Below are positions 24,295 to 37,689 of a stretch of 64,000 nt of DNA, in pieces; the first letter of the stretch is position 1, and every line of letters begins with the position of its first letter. Origin of the DNA: Kryptolebias marmoratus (Eukaryota; Chordata; Actinopteri; Cyprinodontiformes; Rivulidae); NCBI RefSeq assembly GCF_001649575.2, contig NC_051444.1, forward strand, positions 22,114,228 through 22,178,227. The letters run 5' to 3'. Both the position numbers and the translations under genes were made by a program. A model generated the notes under the pieces. That model ran no database searches. It was given only the letters and a program-made list of their open reading frames with translations, and was not told the DNA's origin.

Positions 24295-27200
24295 AAAGGA
24301 AGATACATAGAGCATGGAGTGGAATAGTAAAGGACATCAATTCTTTTTTGCTAATCTTCCCTTACATAGACATATGGCAATGCAAAATAGAGGAACAATT
24401 TTTCTATATCCTATGAAAGTTTGATAACCATCAGGGTTGTATGCATGGTAGCTCTGATTAGGCTCAGGTTGTGTGAACATGCCAAAAACTTCAAATTATA
24501 AACACATGTTGTGGATATCACGCGTTGCTACATCTTAACAGAGGAACATGATGTAACTGAAAAATAAAATGTTTTCTAATGTTAATTTTTTTTTTTTTTC
24601 CCTCCTCTGTAAAGTTTCAGGTCCTGCAGACATGTCAATCAGCCAGCCTGTGAAGACAGAGAGGAACAATTCTGCTAGAGGATGGAGGGAAATGACAAGT
24701 CAGTGAAAACCACGGCTGCACCATCAATAAAGAGCTGCGGACATTGTTGTTTTACAGTTGGCAGGGGGTCGAGGACAGCCCTGAGGGGGATGTGTGTGTG
24801 TGTGTGTGTGTATGTGTGTGTGCTCCACGTGTCAGGATGTCAGCGGGGGAGCCCTCCATCAAACTTTAAGACAGTGATTTGCCACTAAGATTCATCCCGC
24901 AGGGAGTGTGAGAGAGGCCCTAGGTGGTCAGCAGAGAGGGAGCAGCAAGCTGAGGTGAGGATGTTAGTTCCCCTCAGGCTCATGAAATCAGATCGGGTGA
25001 TGATTAAAGCTGACATCACCTGACTTCCTCTTGTTACCCTGCAGGAAATCCTCAGAGTTTCCTTTTCAGCTACTCTGACTGAAGATGAATCAAGTGAGTA
25101 AATCTATTGATCTCCAATTAATGGCTGCATTTTTTTTTCTATTTAAGAGTTAGGACGAACCAATGCATAGTTTGCCCTTCTGTGTATTCTTGTTTGAAAA
25201 TCTGATATGTGGGTTCAGATGTTCGGTTGTTTGGACTAAAAAGCTCAACAATTTCACAGAAATATCCGTACTAACTGACTCCTTTATTTCTTTTCATCCT
25301 CCTGTAAACAAAACTAGCTCACATTGGTAACATTGGCCATTTTCATTTGTAAGATCCCCCATTAAAGAAAAAAAATAAAAAAAAGTTTCTAAGGTAATAA
25401 AAACAGAAATTTGTCATCAAATTAATTACCTTCTAAACGAAACACAATTTTGAAATTTATTATTATTTTTCTCTTAAACACTTTTAATTTTAACATTAAA
25501 TGCCTCAACTCTTCCTGCAATAACACTGAACTGCAGCACTGAGGGTAAGTCTGGAGGAACTGAATCATCTGACAGGAGTGACATTCTGTGATTTAGAGTT
25601 GCTACAACGACAGCTGATATGAACCCTTCCCTTAACTACCAGTGTCGGTGTATGTGCTTGTTTCAGTCTTCCTCTTCCTGCTGCTGCAGCGAGGCATGTC
25701 TCCAACATGACTTGAAGAATTCCGGTTCAATCCCAGATATGATTTGAGCTTCACACTTTTGGAAAGATGGAAACCTTGATTCACTCCGTCTTTTGATTAC
25801 TAATGATATCCCACAGTCTAAAAGTATGTGTGTGTGTTTGAGAGAGAGAGAGAGAGTGTGTGTGTGTGTGAGTCTGTGAGAGAAAGAGGACAAAAGAGAG
25901 AAAACCTTGCATCCAGTTACAGGTGGTGGCATCTCAATAGGCCTAAAGACGAAAGAGCTGCCTTTGAATGCCACATGAAAGGACAGGGAGGGATGAGATA
26001 TCTGAGGATACCTTCATTTCTCTGATGGCAACTGTGCTTACAAATAGCAAGCTATGTAAGGAATCTCCTCTTCCTCGCTCGCTCTCCTTCATGTCTTTGT
26101 GTAGTCTCTCTGTCTCAGTGAAGCGAGGAAGGCTGCTCTTCAGTGGCTTGATGCGCTCACTCTCCCATGCCACTGGGGTGTTAGGAGTCTTGTAGGACAA
26201 GAGTGATGACACCAAGAGGGGCACTGCTCCGTGTGTGGGTGTGGGTGTGTGTGTGTGGTGTTTAAGGTATGAGGGCTGTACCATGTTGAACCTATTCATC
26301 ATTTGTCAGTGCCATCTGCTGATCAATTACAGGAGAACAAGAGAGCCACTGACTCAATTCTAGAGCGCGACGGGGCCACACACACACACACATGCACACG
26401 CACGCATAGACCTTTAGTTGAACTAATATTTTTTGTCAAGGTTTATCACCTCGTGAGAACAGGACAGCCTGTTATTTGCTCAATAATGAGAATTTTTCAA
26501 TTTAGATGTGATGTTTTGTGGCCATTTTGTCATTTTTAAGATATATTCCAGGAAAGGATGACTTCATGTAAGCATTTTGTTTGTTTGTTGTTGTTGTTGT
26601 TTTGAACAGTACTAAATAGCAAGAAACCGAATTAGAAGAAACTCCACTCTGAGCTCCCACTTTAAAACTGTGGTTTATTTGTACTTTATAAGAATTGTAA
26701 CAGCACTGAAACACAAAGATTACTTATTTTCTGTTAAACTCTCCTACAAAACTCGAAAAATTGCATTTGTCTGCGTAAATGTGGTGTGAATGCTGACTGC
26801 TAAATGATTTTGCTAAAATTTATTTAAGAATGATGTAGTTAAATTGTTACAATTCAAACAAGCAGAACAGAAGTTAAAATCAGCAAAGATAAAACCTAAA
26901 ATTAGCAGAAAAGTGACTCATTTTGTTAAAATATGTCCAGTGTTTTTTTGTTTTTTTTTCTTTAGCCAACAAACAGCCATGGGAATATTGACTGCTGTTG
27001 CTCAGATTGACCCCAGTATCATCATCAAAGCCCCCTCAGCCCCCTTTCTGCTGCAGGGGCTCCACGCCCGCCTGTGGTTTGGCATCAGGCCTGGCCTTCC
27101 AGTTTCCCTACAGTGGGATCAGCGGCAGGTGGAAACGCTTTGAACTCGGCTGCAGGTGGAATAACTTTGAACCTCCGCACCGTGTCACCGACTGAAAGAG

Positions 27201-28080
27201 CATGTTAGCACACATGTTAGAAAAATCAAACTGCAGTTTCAAAGAACCCAGAGCCGATGAAACAAAGGCAAACTACAACACAAACACACAGTCCACCGAC
27301 AATGACGTTAGCTAAAACAAGCATTCATTCACAACATTCGGCAGGGTTAGAGAAACTGATTCATGAAAAGCTTCATGTTACATTTTACGTCACTTTTCTT
27401 AGTCACAACCAAACTCTGTGTAGCCACACAATTAAAGGAAAAATGTATCAAAAATCTATAATAAAAAATGTTTCCAATATTCACTGATTAGGGAACTATA
27501 TCCCGTTTTCTGCTAAGTAGACCTAAAGTTCATGTCGAAGCAGACATTATAAACTCATGTTTTGCATCAAAGAGTAATGATATTCTGCTTGAGCTAATGC
27601 AAAAAGTAAAATTGTTCCTTTACGTATTTGACAAAATACAAGTACAAAAAAAATATTTTTCATCGTCTTTACTGATCAACTTTGCCTAAAAAATCAAAAA
27701 GAAGTATATTTACTATCTCATTCTTTCTCCTAAACACACTTCTAAGCTGCTCAGTAACTCAAATATATATCCAGGCTGTCTCCAAATCAACATAGATGTC
27801 ATTCCACACAATAATATGCTCAGAAATAAATTTGTCTCATTTCATTCATTATGCTTTGATAATGTGATAAGCTTATTGACTTAATGATTAAAGGGATAAT
27901 CAAGTGCTGAATTTTAAATTCTATATACTGTATACTTTCAAATATATTATTCAAGGCACACTGTACTCGGTTACTCAACTCAACTGAACACTGACCAACA
28001 AAAAAGACAGAAAAGGAAATTAAAGGTTTAGCATGTAATGCACATCACCCGCAGCTTTTCAGGCTCAAGTTTTAAACTAA
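24295..28080. other. Non-coding stretch with microsatellites and a candidate regulatory block
   Basis: No gene recognised. Microsatellites include (GT)n at about 24795-24820, GA/GT tracts at 25838-25875 and CA at 26378-26402. The block 26970-27195 is described separately. Confidence 0.5.
26970..27195. promoter_or_regulatory. Candidate regulatory element with paired E-box/TCF-like sites
   Basis: This GC-balanced block lies in AT-rich DNA. Two near-identical 20-mers at 27126-27145 and 27153-27172 each consist of CAGGTG, a short spacer and CTTTGAAC. They sit 27 bp apart. CAGGTG is an E-box of the Snail/ZEB class and CTTTGAA resembles the TCF/LEF core. The function is inferred from the motifs only. 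Confidence 0.35.
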
Positions 28081-28084
28081 AATC

Positions 28085-28450
28085 ATCTCATGTTGAGAAA
28101 TGACAGATTTAGAGCTGTTTTGATCAAACCTTCAAAATAACATCATGTGTGATCTCACACAGTATTGCGAGATTGTGCACTCAGAGGATGTGTTGAGAAG
28201 GACCCTCAGCTACCACCACATGTAATTTTAGCTCAGTAGCTGCAAAACTGAATGAATTATAGCCGTTTTTGTTATACATGTCTTGAATTGGATTGACTTC
28301 AAATGTTAATCAGTTGTAGATGTTCAGCCACTGATTACTTTCTGAGGATTTTGTTTAAATCTGTCCACTGATTCATGAGATATCTTGCTAACACGACAGA
28401 CAAATGAACACATGCACGTACGCAGACGCAGGCTTTTTGATGGTGGGTGA
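28085..28450 (-). repeat. Family A copy (reverse) with both end regions
   Basis: The antisense right-end module ('catctcatgttgagaaatg'), one unit ('ctcagctaccaccacatg', 'ttgacttcaaatgttaat', 'gagatatcttgctaac') and the left end ('gatggtgggtgataaag') occur in the expected order. Confidence 0.8.
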
Positions 28451-30790
28451 TAAAGAACGAATCTTCCATAACATTTTTGGGATGTGTTTGCCGTCACTCA
28501 GGAGGAATCCCACTCAGAGAGAGAGAGAGAGGNTGGGGTGGGGGGGGCAGGACAGCCTCTCTGGAACACTGAAAATAGCAGGGATAAACCTGATTGGTGA
28601 GTACTAAGAATGTAGAATCATGACTGCCTCCACACTGAGATAAATTTTGCAACTACACCGAGACCCAGCCATGTTTGAAACCGTAGTGGAGAGCGTAGCA
28701 GGGCTCGTCATCCAGTGCGAAGAGGCCTTTCCCCTTTAGTGAAACAGCCTTCTCAGATGTCAGTGGTCTCCTCCAGCTGAATAATCCACCCTGCCAGGGT
28801 GGAAAACAAAAAATCAAGAAGGTTGTAAGGACATCTCATCCATTTCAAAATCCAGAACTTAATAGGTCTGCTAAAGACAGCTTTCCTCTAGATATAACAG
28901 AAGTCAACCTGGATCCATGCTTCAGTGGGTATGGCCAATTCAGACATTAACATAATGCAGATGGTCATATTGTAATGGTTAGTTTAGGTACATGTCACTA
29001 ATGCATTTAAATATATATATCTTCACATATTTGTCTTTCTCACCATATATATCACAGTTTGTTTGCATCTTCGTTTTTTTTTTAGGTCTTTCATGACTCT
29101 GGTCTATCCTGGATGCCTGTGAGCCAAGAGAAGTTGATGTTGCCTCTGGAGAGGGCTAACATAAGGCTTTTTTTAAAGTAAAGCTGAAGTAGGATTTGTG
29201 AACACGACTGCATTGTAGGGCTTGACAACGGTTTCCTCGTGTCCGTGAGGTTTGGTCACCTATTACTGCAGCTCTGTTTGAAGGATTTAGCAATTTGTGC
29301 TTGCCTTTCAAACACATGAGGGAAAAGAAATCATAAAATGATATGCACATGAAAGCGCTTGCACAAACATTATTAAATGTGTTATGCTTTGGATGATTTG
29401 TGCGTGTGTTACGCTGGGCCATGGGCGTGCTGATTACTGGTGTCATAAATTGGCTTTCAGTACGTGGAAAGTCTTTGGTTAAAGTTTATGATGAGAAAAA
29501 TAAAGGCTAGCTTGTGATTAGTGGTTTCCCAGTGGGCGAAACTGGTCATAAGTTTTATGATTACACACTTAGGAAAAAATATGATTGGCCGATTTTACTA
29601 TCATTTGAAAAAGATCTCTTGTTGACTCACTAATGTGCTGCCTGCTGTAGTTTTTTCACCTCACCAAAAATGTTTTGCATATTTTGTTTACATCGAAAGA
29701 CAATTTGCTGCCAAAGGTCACAGCACACTATTCGTCATTGAGCTGCATGTTTAATGTATAATTTGCAGGTTTTTCTTTCAAAGCTGCGGCGATAAAAATC
29801 AAAACAGGAATCAGACAGAATAGTAGTGAGGGTGATGCAGTGCTTATGCACTGAAGCTTTTAAGTTCTTGTAGATTAGCATGAGATACGATTTAATGTAA
29901 TAAAATCTGCATAAGAAAAAAGTTTAATGTCAATTAAACTACTACTTTAAAAGAAAGTTTGCACATGATTCACCAGTGAATGGCTATTTGCTTGTTGGTT
30001 CTTTATTTGTTTTTTTTACTATCCTTGCATGTAACTTTGATAAACTTTGTCAGCAGAGATAAAACTGCTGTGATTTTTGTGCTTGATGTTCGGCAACAGG
30101 GCAAAACTGAGGCCCAGTCATAACTAAGTAAAGAAATGGGAGCATCATTGATGAGAGACAGTAGAGAGACATAAAAGCCCGTAGAGAGAGGTTGTCTGTC
30201 TCTCCCACAGATGAAAGACAGTCAGCGACAAGGAGGAGGAGCAGTCTTTTCTTTTGCTGATGAAAACAAGAATCAGCAGGGCTAAAGGTAAAGAGGGCGT
30301 TCGTATGGCGGCGGGCTCCGTTCAAAAGACACACCTGTTGTTTGGCCTGTCGCCGTCTATCCGTCCATCCCTGCCTTTCTGTCTGTCAGTCTGTCTGACC
30401 ACACACAGACGCAACAAGCGAGCACTTCAAACAAGCCACCACACCCATGAAAACATGGAGACACACACACAGATAGTTTCTAAACAGAAACAAAAATTAA
30501 GTGGCGGAGCATGTAAGGTCATACTTCAGCTGATGGTGTAGGAGGACACAGTGTTTGGAATGAAGTTTTTGACAAGAAGGCAGTTTAAAAATTCAATCAA
30601 CAAGGGTGACTTTTTCCTTAATACACAAAATTTGTAGGCTCCTAAAATAAACAAGCGTTTCTATATTTCTTTGTTACTTGAAAACAAAACCAATCATTCA
30701 TTACTACAAAGGGACTCACCATAGCCCTTTGGCAAACTTGTAATAACTAAAATATAGATGAATGAACAAAGCAGGCCTAAAAAAATCAAA
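28451..30790. other. Non-coding stretch; one ambiguous base
   Basis: No gene recognised. An N at 28533 sits between a (GA)n run and a G-rich run, which is probably a sequencing stutter. AT-rich DNA follows. Confidence 0.5.
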
Positions 30791-30794
30791 ATGA

Positions 30795-31470
30795 AACTCA
30801 TTCATTCATTATCTGTTCCTGCTTATTCCTGTTCAGGCTCACAGGAAGCTGGTGCCTAAAGGTGGTGTCTCACTGGGCTACAACTGTTGGGAGACTCCTT
30901 GGGGACTTAAAATTGGGGGTAAATTTTGAGAAAAATAAAAATTTCCATAGCAGTCTCACTGAATTTGGAGTATTTCCGAGCAAGTGACCAGTGAACCATG
31001 TAGCTATGTTTTAAATAGCTAATTTTTGAAAATCATGGCCTATTTTCAAGTATGTAGCTTGTAAAACTGCATTCTTGGCCACACACATTATTTTGTTGCC
31101 CACCTCGACTCACTTTGTTCCCACCTTGGCAGCCTCCCCACACATATATGATTTATTCTACCGGAGTACGCTTTATTTCAATAATTATTATTTATCATCA
31201 GCATGGTTTCTAGATCTGGACATGAGGCCTAGATGTTTCTTGCCAGAGAGCTCCCGTGCAGGAGTCAAAATACAGCTCTAATGCTCTTGCGACAGGTTGG
31301 AGACGCCTATTATGACTTTATGGCTATTTTGAGAGAAAATTTGCCCCCCAATTTTTTGAACGTGTTTAAAACTCAAGCAACAGGACTGCGCAACTCAGCG
31401 ACTCACATGAGCAAATTGAGAGCCACCACATGCATTGAAAGACATTCTGGACACTCCCTCGTGAATGCCT
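30795..31470 (+). repeat. Family B dispersed repeat, copy 1
   Basis: It opens with 'cattcattcattatctgt' and a 'gttcaggctcacaggaagct' lead-in. The sequence that follows is shared in order with 47320-47785: 'tctcactgggct', 'gccacacacattattttgttgcc' versus 'gccgtgcacattatttcattgcc', and 'agatctggacatgaggcct' versus 'agacctggacatttggtgct'. It is non-coding and diverged. Confidence 0.7.
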
Positions 31471-34235
31471 CTTGCTAACCAGTCTCAGTCCAGTGAGATA
31501 CCACGTGATGTGCTTTAAAAAATCATGAAGGACTTGTGCATGTCACACTGTGAGACCTTGGTGCTTTTACATCTTGATGGTAACCTGTGTCACAAGAGAT
31601 GCTGGACCGTACCTTTTGGATGGTACAGGAATGTGTATGTCACAAAGATCTGGACAGGTCACCAGTCCACCACAGGACCAGTACAAAGACACATGAAACA
31701 GACAACACTGCTTGCACATATCATGTGGAGATGGTCCAAGAGCTGCTTCCCGTCTTCAGCTGTGCTGTCTGGAAACAGAAAAGACCATTCCTGAACAAAA
31801 CGAAAGGTTAGGAATGGTCAAGTTCATTCAAACATGCCACGAGTTAATTCGGATCTCACAGCTGGACATAATTTTCAGGCAAAAGGTAGCCAGACAGAGT
31901 ATACTATCAAGCTGAGCAATTATTATTTTGACACCACAAGTATCACAGCTTTTTCTTTCTTTTTTTCTTTTGTTTTCTTGCTTATTGATTTTTATCTGAC
32001 TTTAGGCAGAAACGAGACATATTAATTGGAAATAATTGTGTTTGCTCAGAAGTGGCTTGAAGTAGACAGAAAGCTATACATATGTTATATATATGTTACA
32101 GAGTCATTTGACTCAGGACTGCATTCAGATTCAACAATTTACAGTGAAAAGGCAGCTTCTGGTGAGTGTTATCAGTTTTTTTTCTATATTATAGATATAC
32201 ATAGTGTAGATGTTCGGTCTAAACTGTAACCTAATTCTCATTCAGTTTTTCTACAGTTAAATTCAAGTTTTTGCATCAGCAAATGTGTTTTATTGGGACA
32301 CAGTGCTACATGACAGAAACCAATGTAAAAAACTTCCCTTGTTTTGTGAAACTGAACCAGTTCCTCAAAGCTGAGTGTGTGAATCTGTGCCTCTCCCTCA
32401 TTATGTGGCTCAGAAAACAGATGAAAACATAAAGGAAGGAAGCAAGGTTCATTGTGAGCAGCATGAGATCAGAAGTGTTTGATGGTGATACATAACCCTG
32501 TGAGTTATGGGCCCACCCTGCTGCTTCACTAATTGAAACCCTGCGAACCACCCTGACTGCTGCCTGAACCGTCCCTCTGCGGCCTGAGAGAGCAGAGCTC
32601 AGGTATAAAAACTAAACCAGCGCGCCGCTGCACGGAGATTCTAGTCTTTGATTCACCTGGGCTCTTCCAAACATGATCTTTAGTGTTTAACCTGCCTCTT
32701 AACAGTTCCCAAGACAGTTTTGGTGTTGTTGTTTGAGCTCAAGCAGCCGGATGATCAGACAGGATGCAGTTCCACACTAGATCTAATGTGTCAAACTCGA
32801 TGACATCGGGTCAGATTTGGTCCTACTTTATCTGGCCCACAAGATATTTCACATGTATTAGAACATACATAAGCATTAGAACTGTGAAAAAAGTAGTTAT
32901 AAATGTCCAAATGGGGCTGTGCAAACCCTTGCAGAAAAACGGGCAACCAAGAAAAGATGCCAGATATCTGGCTTGAGCAACAGAGAGTCTGTTTGATGTC
33001 ATGTTCTCTTTTTTTTTCTGTATTCTCTTGCATATCAAAGTAGAAGAAGATTTGTTTGGATTTTGGTTAAGGAATTTCTTGTAGCTCCTCTGATGTCTTG
33101 TGTTAAAATGTTATAAGAAATATTTAATGAAAAACTGCTGCTAGAGAACAAGTTACAAGTTCGGTTCATATCTGTGTGTAAGTTTACACAATGCATCTGA
33201 AAAACGCTGTCAGCTTTTTCTTTTACTTTGTTGATGAATAATAACTACACTTTGCCCTTGATTGCAACTGATGTTTTGTTTTGGTGTTTGTATGACTGAG
33301 TTTAATGCCCCTGTGCTAAACAATCATGCCTGACACTACCACCAGAGGTATCACATGTGCACTATTGTTTCCATGACCTTGTCACACCTACAGTTGTAGC
33401 CTCGGCACGAGGCCTGAGTGGCAAATCCAGCTTCAAATTCTCAACACGTAAGCCACCCCAATGAGCGTGAACTTTATGTCATGGATATGCTGCCACCACG
33501 TTGATAAACCGCTGCAATGTTTTTGTGCATGCTCAGAACCATCATGCATCTGCTGGGAAGCTCACCGTATTCTTAATATGCCCCTGAAGGTCTCAGCAAG
33601 ATCCTACACACATCATTTAGGTTCTGGCAGATTTTATTATGCTTTAGTAGGGTTGTCACCCAGTACGAAGGTCCTAAAAAAGACCCCCTTGCTAATCAAG
33701 AAAAGAGAAAAAAGGGTAAATTGCTGTTAGCAGAAACTTTTATAGCCAATGCTTTGTGGACAAAGAATCCCAAAACAGGGCTCTGTAGAAATACACTGCA
33801 TCAATTTGTTTGTTTGTTTTTACCAACAAAAGTTCATAAACTCAGATGGAAAAGAATTTCCCAATTTTAAGCTATAATTTAAGTTGTGGCATGTAAAGGT
33901 TAATATATATGTACAGTATATTAACTTGTACCTTAAAGTCCAGTGTTATAAGTCAAAGGATTTTTTAGAATACGTTTTCATTTTTGCCTTTAAGTGATCA
34001 GATATAAGTCTTTAGTTAAAACATCTATATGGCAAAGATCCTGAAACATAGATATTCAGTTTCACACAAGAATAGACACACACGCACACACAGAGACATG
34101 TACATTTTAGAACGATTCAATGTGATAACTACACGCTGACAACAATAAATAACGTATTGTGTTGCATTTTCAGTAAATCATGCCGTAAGCACTGATAACT
34201 ACACAATGTGCTACTAAAACTGAAGAATTTTGCAA
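31471..34235. other. Non-coding stretch with an orphan TATA-like site
   Basis: No exon with recognisable homology. The segment 31600-31700 has the phrase 'ggacaggtcaccagtccacc', typical of a fish repeat. A promoter-like site is listed at 32604-32610. Confidence 0.5.
32604..32610 (+). promoter_or_regulatory. TATA-box-like element with GC-rich downstream region
   Basis: TATAAAA is preceded by 'gagagcagagctcagg' and followed 20-30 bases later by 'gcgcgccgctgcacggag', the expected spacing for a start site near 32635. The first downstream ATG (32673) has only a five-codon frame. No gene can be attached to it. Confidence 0.25.
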
Positions 34236-34244
34236 TAAATTAAA

Positions 34245-34290
34245 AAAAAAAAACCAGCAGCCCTTGAAGGAATGCATATCGCCGCCGGCA
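34245..34290 (-). repeat. Family A right-end hairpin module (reverse)
   Basis: 'cccttgaaggaatgcatatc' followed by 'gccgcc' is the antisense of the family A right end, without an adjoining unit. Confidence 0.55.
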
Positions 34291-34365
34291 CAAAATTACA
34301 AAACATAAAGGATGGGGATCTTGTAAGCAGATTGGTAGCAGCTGCATCACAGATAGAAGGCCCCC

Positions 34366-34392
34366 CCCCCACACACACACACACACACAGAC
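34366..34392. repeat. (CA)n microsatellite after a C run
   Basis: A run of C's at about 34361-34370 leads into CA units. Confidence 0.85.
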
Positions 34393-34799
34393 ACACACTG
34401 GAATTAACAATGAACTAGCTGAGTGAGTACCTTGATGTTGGTTCCTCATCACCTCAGATCCACTGGAGATCAAAAAGAGTTCTATGGATTCATGTAAAGT
34501 TGTTATTAAGGCTTATCCACTCATTCAACTGAAGCTTTGTTCAACACTAATTGAAAGGCCAAGTGCTTTAGGAGAAGATTAGATTTGTGTCTCCATATTA
34601 ACACGTTTTCAAGTCTGAAGCTGTCCTTCTGGTAGAGTAAAACATCAGCAAGCTGCTTCCACTGACTAACACACATCTTTGAACACATCTTCCAGTCGAC
34701 GCATCTGGCCCCCAACATGTGACAAGCTGAGAGTCAGTGCTTGATTTGTTGTTGCCATCAAAGGCAAACAGAGGGACATACGTTAAGATTTTCACCTAC

Positions 34800-34980
34800 A
34801 ACATTTTCGAAACCACAAATTAAACAAGCATGCAAGTTATTATGGACTGTGGGAGGAAAACGAAGCACTTGGAGGGAAAAAAAGAAACACACACACACAC
34901 ACACACACGCACAGCCAAAAAGCTCCACACAGAAAGTACCCAGCCAACCAGAAGGTTTGAACCCAGGATCTTCTTAATGT
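34800..34980 (+). repeat. Family C dispersed repeat fragment
   Basis: 'aacaagcatgcaagttatta', 'ggactgtgggaggaaaacga' and 'aggtttgaacccaggatctt' match the common fish repeat. It is interrupted by a (CA)n expansion at about 34887-34908. Confidence 0.7.
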
Positions 34981-34984
34981 GTCA

Positions 34985-35755
34985 CATAAACAAGTGACAT
35001 CAAAACATATTCCTTTTATAAGAATGGAAGAGACTAACGCAAGGGGATAATTCCAGGAAGCAGAACTAAAACTGAGCTTTTACACACAACGGGCAAATCT
35101 TTAGACTTCATCCAGCTTTCCTGTATCATACACTAACTTCTGTCACTCAAGAGCTTCTTCACAATTACTCAAAATATTGCCAGCAAAATTGAACAAAATG
35201 TTTCACCATACACAGCCTTATCATTTCAGTGTTAGTGCCAGGCAGTCATCTTAAAAATATTACTTAGCTGTCTGCATAAAACCACTTAACAAGTAAAAAT
35301 GTGTCCCCTCGAAACATTTTACAGCTCATTTATTACCAAAGCCCCAGTCACTCAGACTCCCACGATTATGTTTTTTTAACCCCTGTAATATTATTTTAAC
35401 CAGAAAGGGAGTAAAAAAAAAACAAACAGTGAATACAAGTGATTGTTTGCAGGATAATAACTTAACAAACATTTTATACCTTTGAAAACGTTTGAGCAAG
35501 CATGACTTCGAAAGAACTGTGCCGCTGTTGTGTGGAAGAACAGAATTCCACAGAGGAAAAGTGGAGAAAAGACGAAAAGAAGGACTAACGCAACAGAGCA
35601 CTGTGCACATATGCAAACACACACACACACACACACACATGCACACACTGCACTTAAAAACTAATGTCAGCCTGAATTGGCATGGTGAATAGCCTCAGGT
35701 CTTTAATAATCTCCTTCCTAATCACACATATACAAATGATCCTGCCTCTCTCTCT

Positions 35756-35806
<51 letters not shown>

Positions 35807-35995
35807 GCACACACCAGTTCACACAGGGCAGTTTGGTTTGGTCATGTCTGGTCAGTCTAATCACTTGCAGAGGAAATTGTCAGGAAGATCTGGTGCATAG
35901 CTCCTCTGTTAGAGCGGTGATTGACCTGGACACACAAACACACACAAACGCACGCACACACACACACACACAGAATGCATGGCCATGTCTTTGAC
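34985..35995. other. Non-coding stretch with CA microsatellites
   Basis: No gene recognised. CA repeats occur at about 35618-35638, 35762-35804 and 35945-35970. Confidence 0.55.
35762..35804. repeat. (CA)n microsatellite, longest in window
   Basis: About 21 uninterrupted CA units, likely polymorphic. Confidence 0.95.
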
Positions 35996-35999
35996 CTGG

Positions 36000-36260
36000 T
36001 TCCCTGCATTTAAAGCCTTTGATTTTCTGACTCCACTTATTGTACTGGTTCCCGACATGTCAAACATCATTGTTCCACCCTAAGCCTGCTTCGCTGCTGA
36101 ACTGGCTCTTTTTATGCGAGCAGGGATACCTGCACGGGGCGAGCGGGCCGGGGCAGAGCGGCGAGGGAGAGGGACGGAGAGGCAGTGTGAATGACATGCC
36201 GACTGGGGGCGGGGGCGTTGGATTGTGCGCCACGGACACATAAAACCAGTGTTTCTCAGT
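36000..36260. promoter_or_regulatory. GC-rich candidate regulatory block
   Basis: This sharp GC-rich island has several CpGs and an Sp1-type GGGGGCGGGGGC (36205-36216). It is flanked by AT-rich DNA containing 'tgcatttaaagcctttgatt'. No splice-compatible coding exon was found. It is a candidate enhancer or unannotated promoter. Confidence 0.3.
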
Positions 36261-36499
36261 TTTCAGATGTCTCATTGAAAGCCCTGCTCGCTTTGAAATT
36301 TTAAGTAGGTATCACAACAAAAGGGCCAACAAATGGCAGGAACGGTGCTGGAGGAATATTACTGCAGCTAATGGCGGAGTGAGTGCGTGGTTCTTGGACA
36401 AGGGAGGAGCGAAACTCCTACCTCAGGGAAAGGTAGCGTTACCTGGGGAGGAACGCTTTGCATAGTCCCCTTCCTCCACTTACTGCTGAGAAAGAAAAG

Positions 36500-36586
36500 A
36501 TTCTCTTTGACCTGATTGCTTTCATAGTGCCCTGAGATGACTTTTGTCGCGAATTGGCGCTTACACAAATAAACTGAATTGGTCAC
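36500..36586 (+). mobile_element. LINE 3' UTR tail fragment (forward)
   Basis: 'agtgccctgagatgactttt', then 'cgaattggcgcttacacaa' and 'aaactgaattgg', is the characteristic end of a common fish LINE. It is severely 5'-truncated. Confidence 0.7.
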
Positions 36587-36589
36587 TTT

Positions 36590-37685
36590 TTTATTTCATG
36601 GTGTATTGGCTATTTTAAGTCCTCCCAGGTTTGTACAAAAAGTGGAATGTTCTGTTTATAGCGATGCTAAAAATAACCCATATGTTAGTTGTTTGTAGGT
36701 TGCACTGTTGTGCTCATGTCCCAGTGATTGTCTGACAATCATTTATCTGATGGTTCCAGCAGTTTTCAAAGTGGGTTGAAAGGCAAAGAATTATTCAGAG
36801 ATGCATATGAAGCCTCTACTCACTCTCCAGCATTTCACACTTCATGAATTCATGGATTACTTGTCTTCAATCTCATAGTTTGAGCTTTTTGAAAACTTTT
36901 CTTCTTGTACCGGTCCGTTACAATCTCTGGTTCCCGAGCTGCATGTTTCTGACTCTGCATGCTCAGTGTTTGTTTGTGCTGTTGTTCGTCTATTGTTCCT
37001 TGAAAACGAATCTCTTCATAACAAGATGATTCGACATGTTGCACATAGTCCAGCAAGGCCTAATGTCCTGCAAAAAAGGACCGTATTGCATGTAAGCCGG
37101 TAGAGCAACGCTCTGGTGGAAAAATAAATAGCGTTTGCTTAAACTGCTGTAAAATGTTAGATGTTTACACCATTTTACTTTAGTATCAGACATTTACTCT
37201 ACCTGGATGTGCTTAGCATGTTTCATTTTGCAAAACACTAGAACATTACTGGTACTGGAACACACAGCAACGCAATCTACATTGTAAAGAAATGACACAA
37301 AAGTGACAACGTTGTAGTTTTGAAAAATAACCTTTGCATATTTTTTTTTAATCTTCTGTCAATTTGACCACTATGCAAAGATATCAGCTCAGCTGCTTTG
37401 TGAAAACTTCTGCTTGATTCTCTGAACCGATAATGCTCTGATTGCTGTCTACTGCAGGTAAGCTACTGACTACTGATGTCAACTCCACATAAACTCCTTA
37501 TAAAGGGAATTTTAAAGGTGTGAAAGACACAGTTGTGTTGTTACCATGACGAAGGTAATGAGCCACCGGCAGCAGCTTTTACATTTCTTCTCTTGTTTCT
37601 CATGACACTCCTACATTAAAACAAAAGCATTTTGTCAGCCTAGTATGCTGAAGTTTTAAACAATGATGAAGTACAATCTGATACT
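36590..37685. other. Non-coding stretch, nothing recognised
   Basis: AT-rich DNA with stops in all frames and no repeat I can name. Confidence 0.5.
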
Positions 37686-37689
37686 TCTT

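Noticed and set aside
33461..33730. 89-codon Cys-rich plus-strand frame as a gene
   Set aside because: No signal peptide, domain, splice context or conserved spacing of cysteines that I can support.
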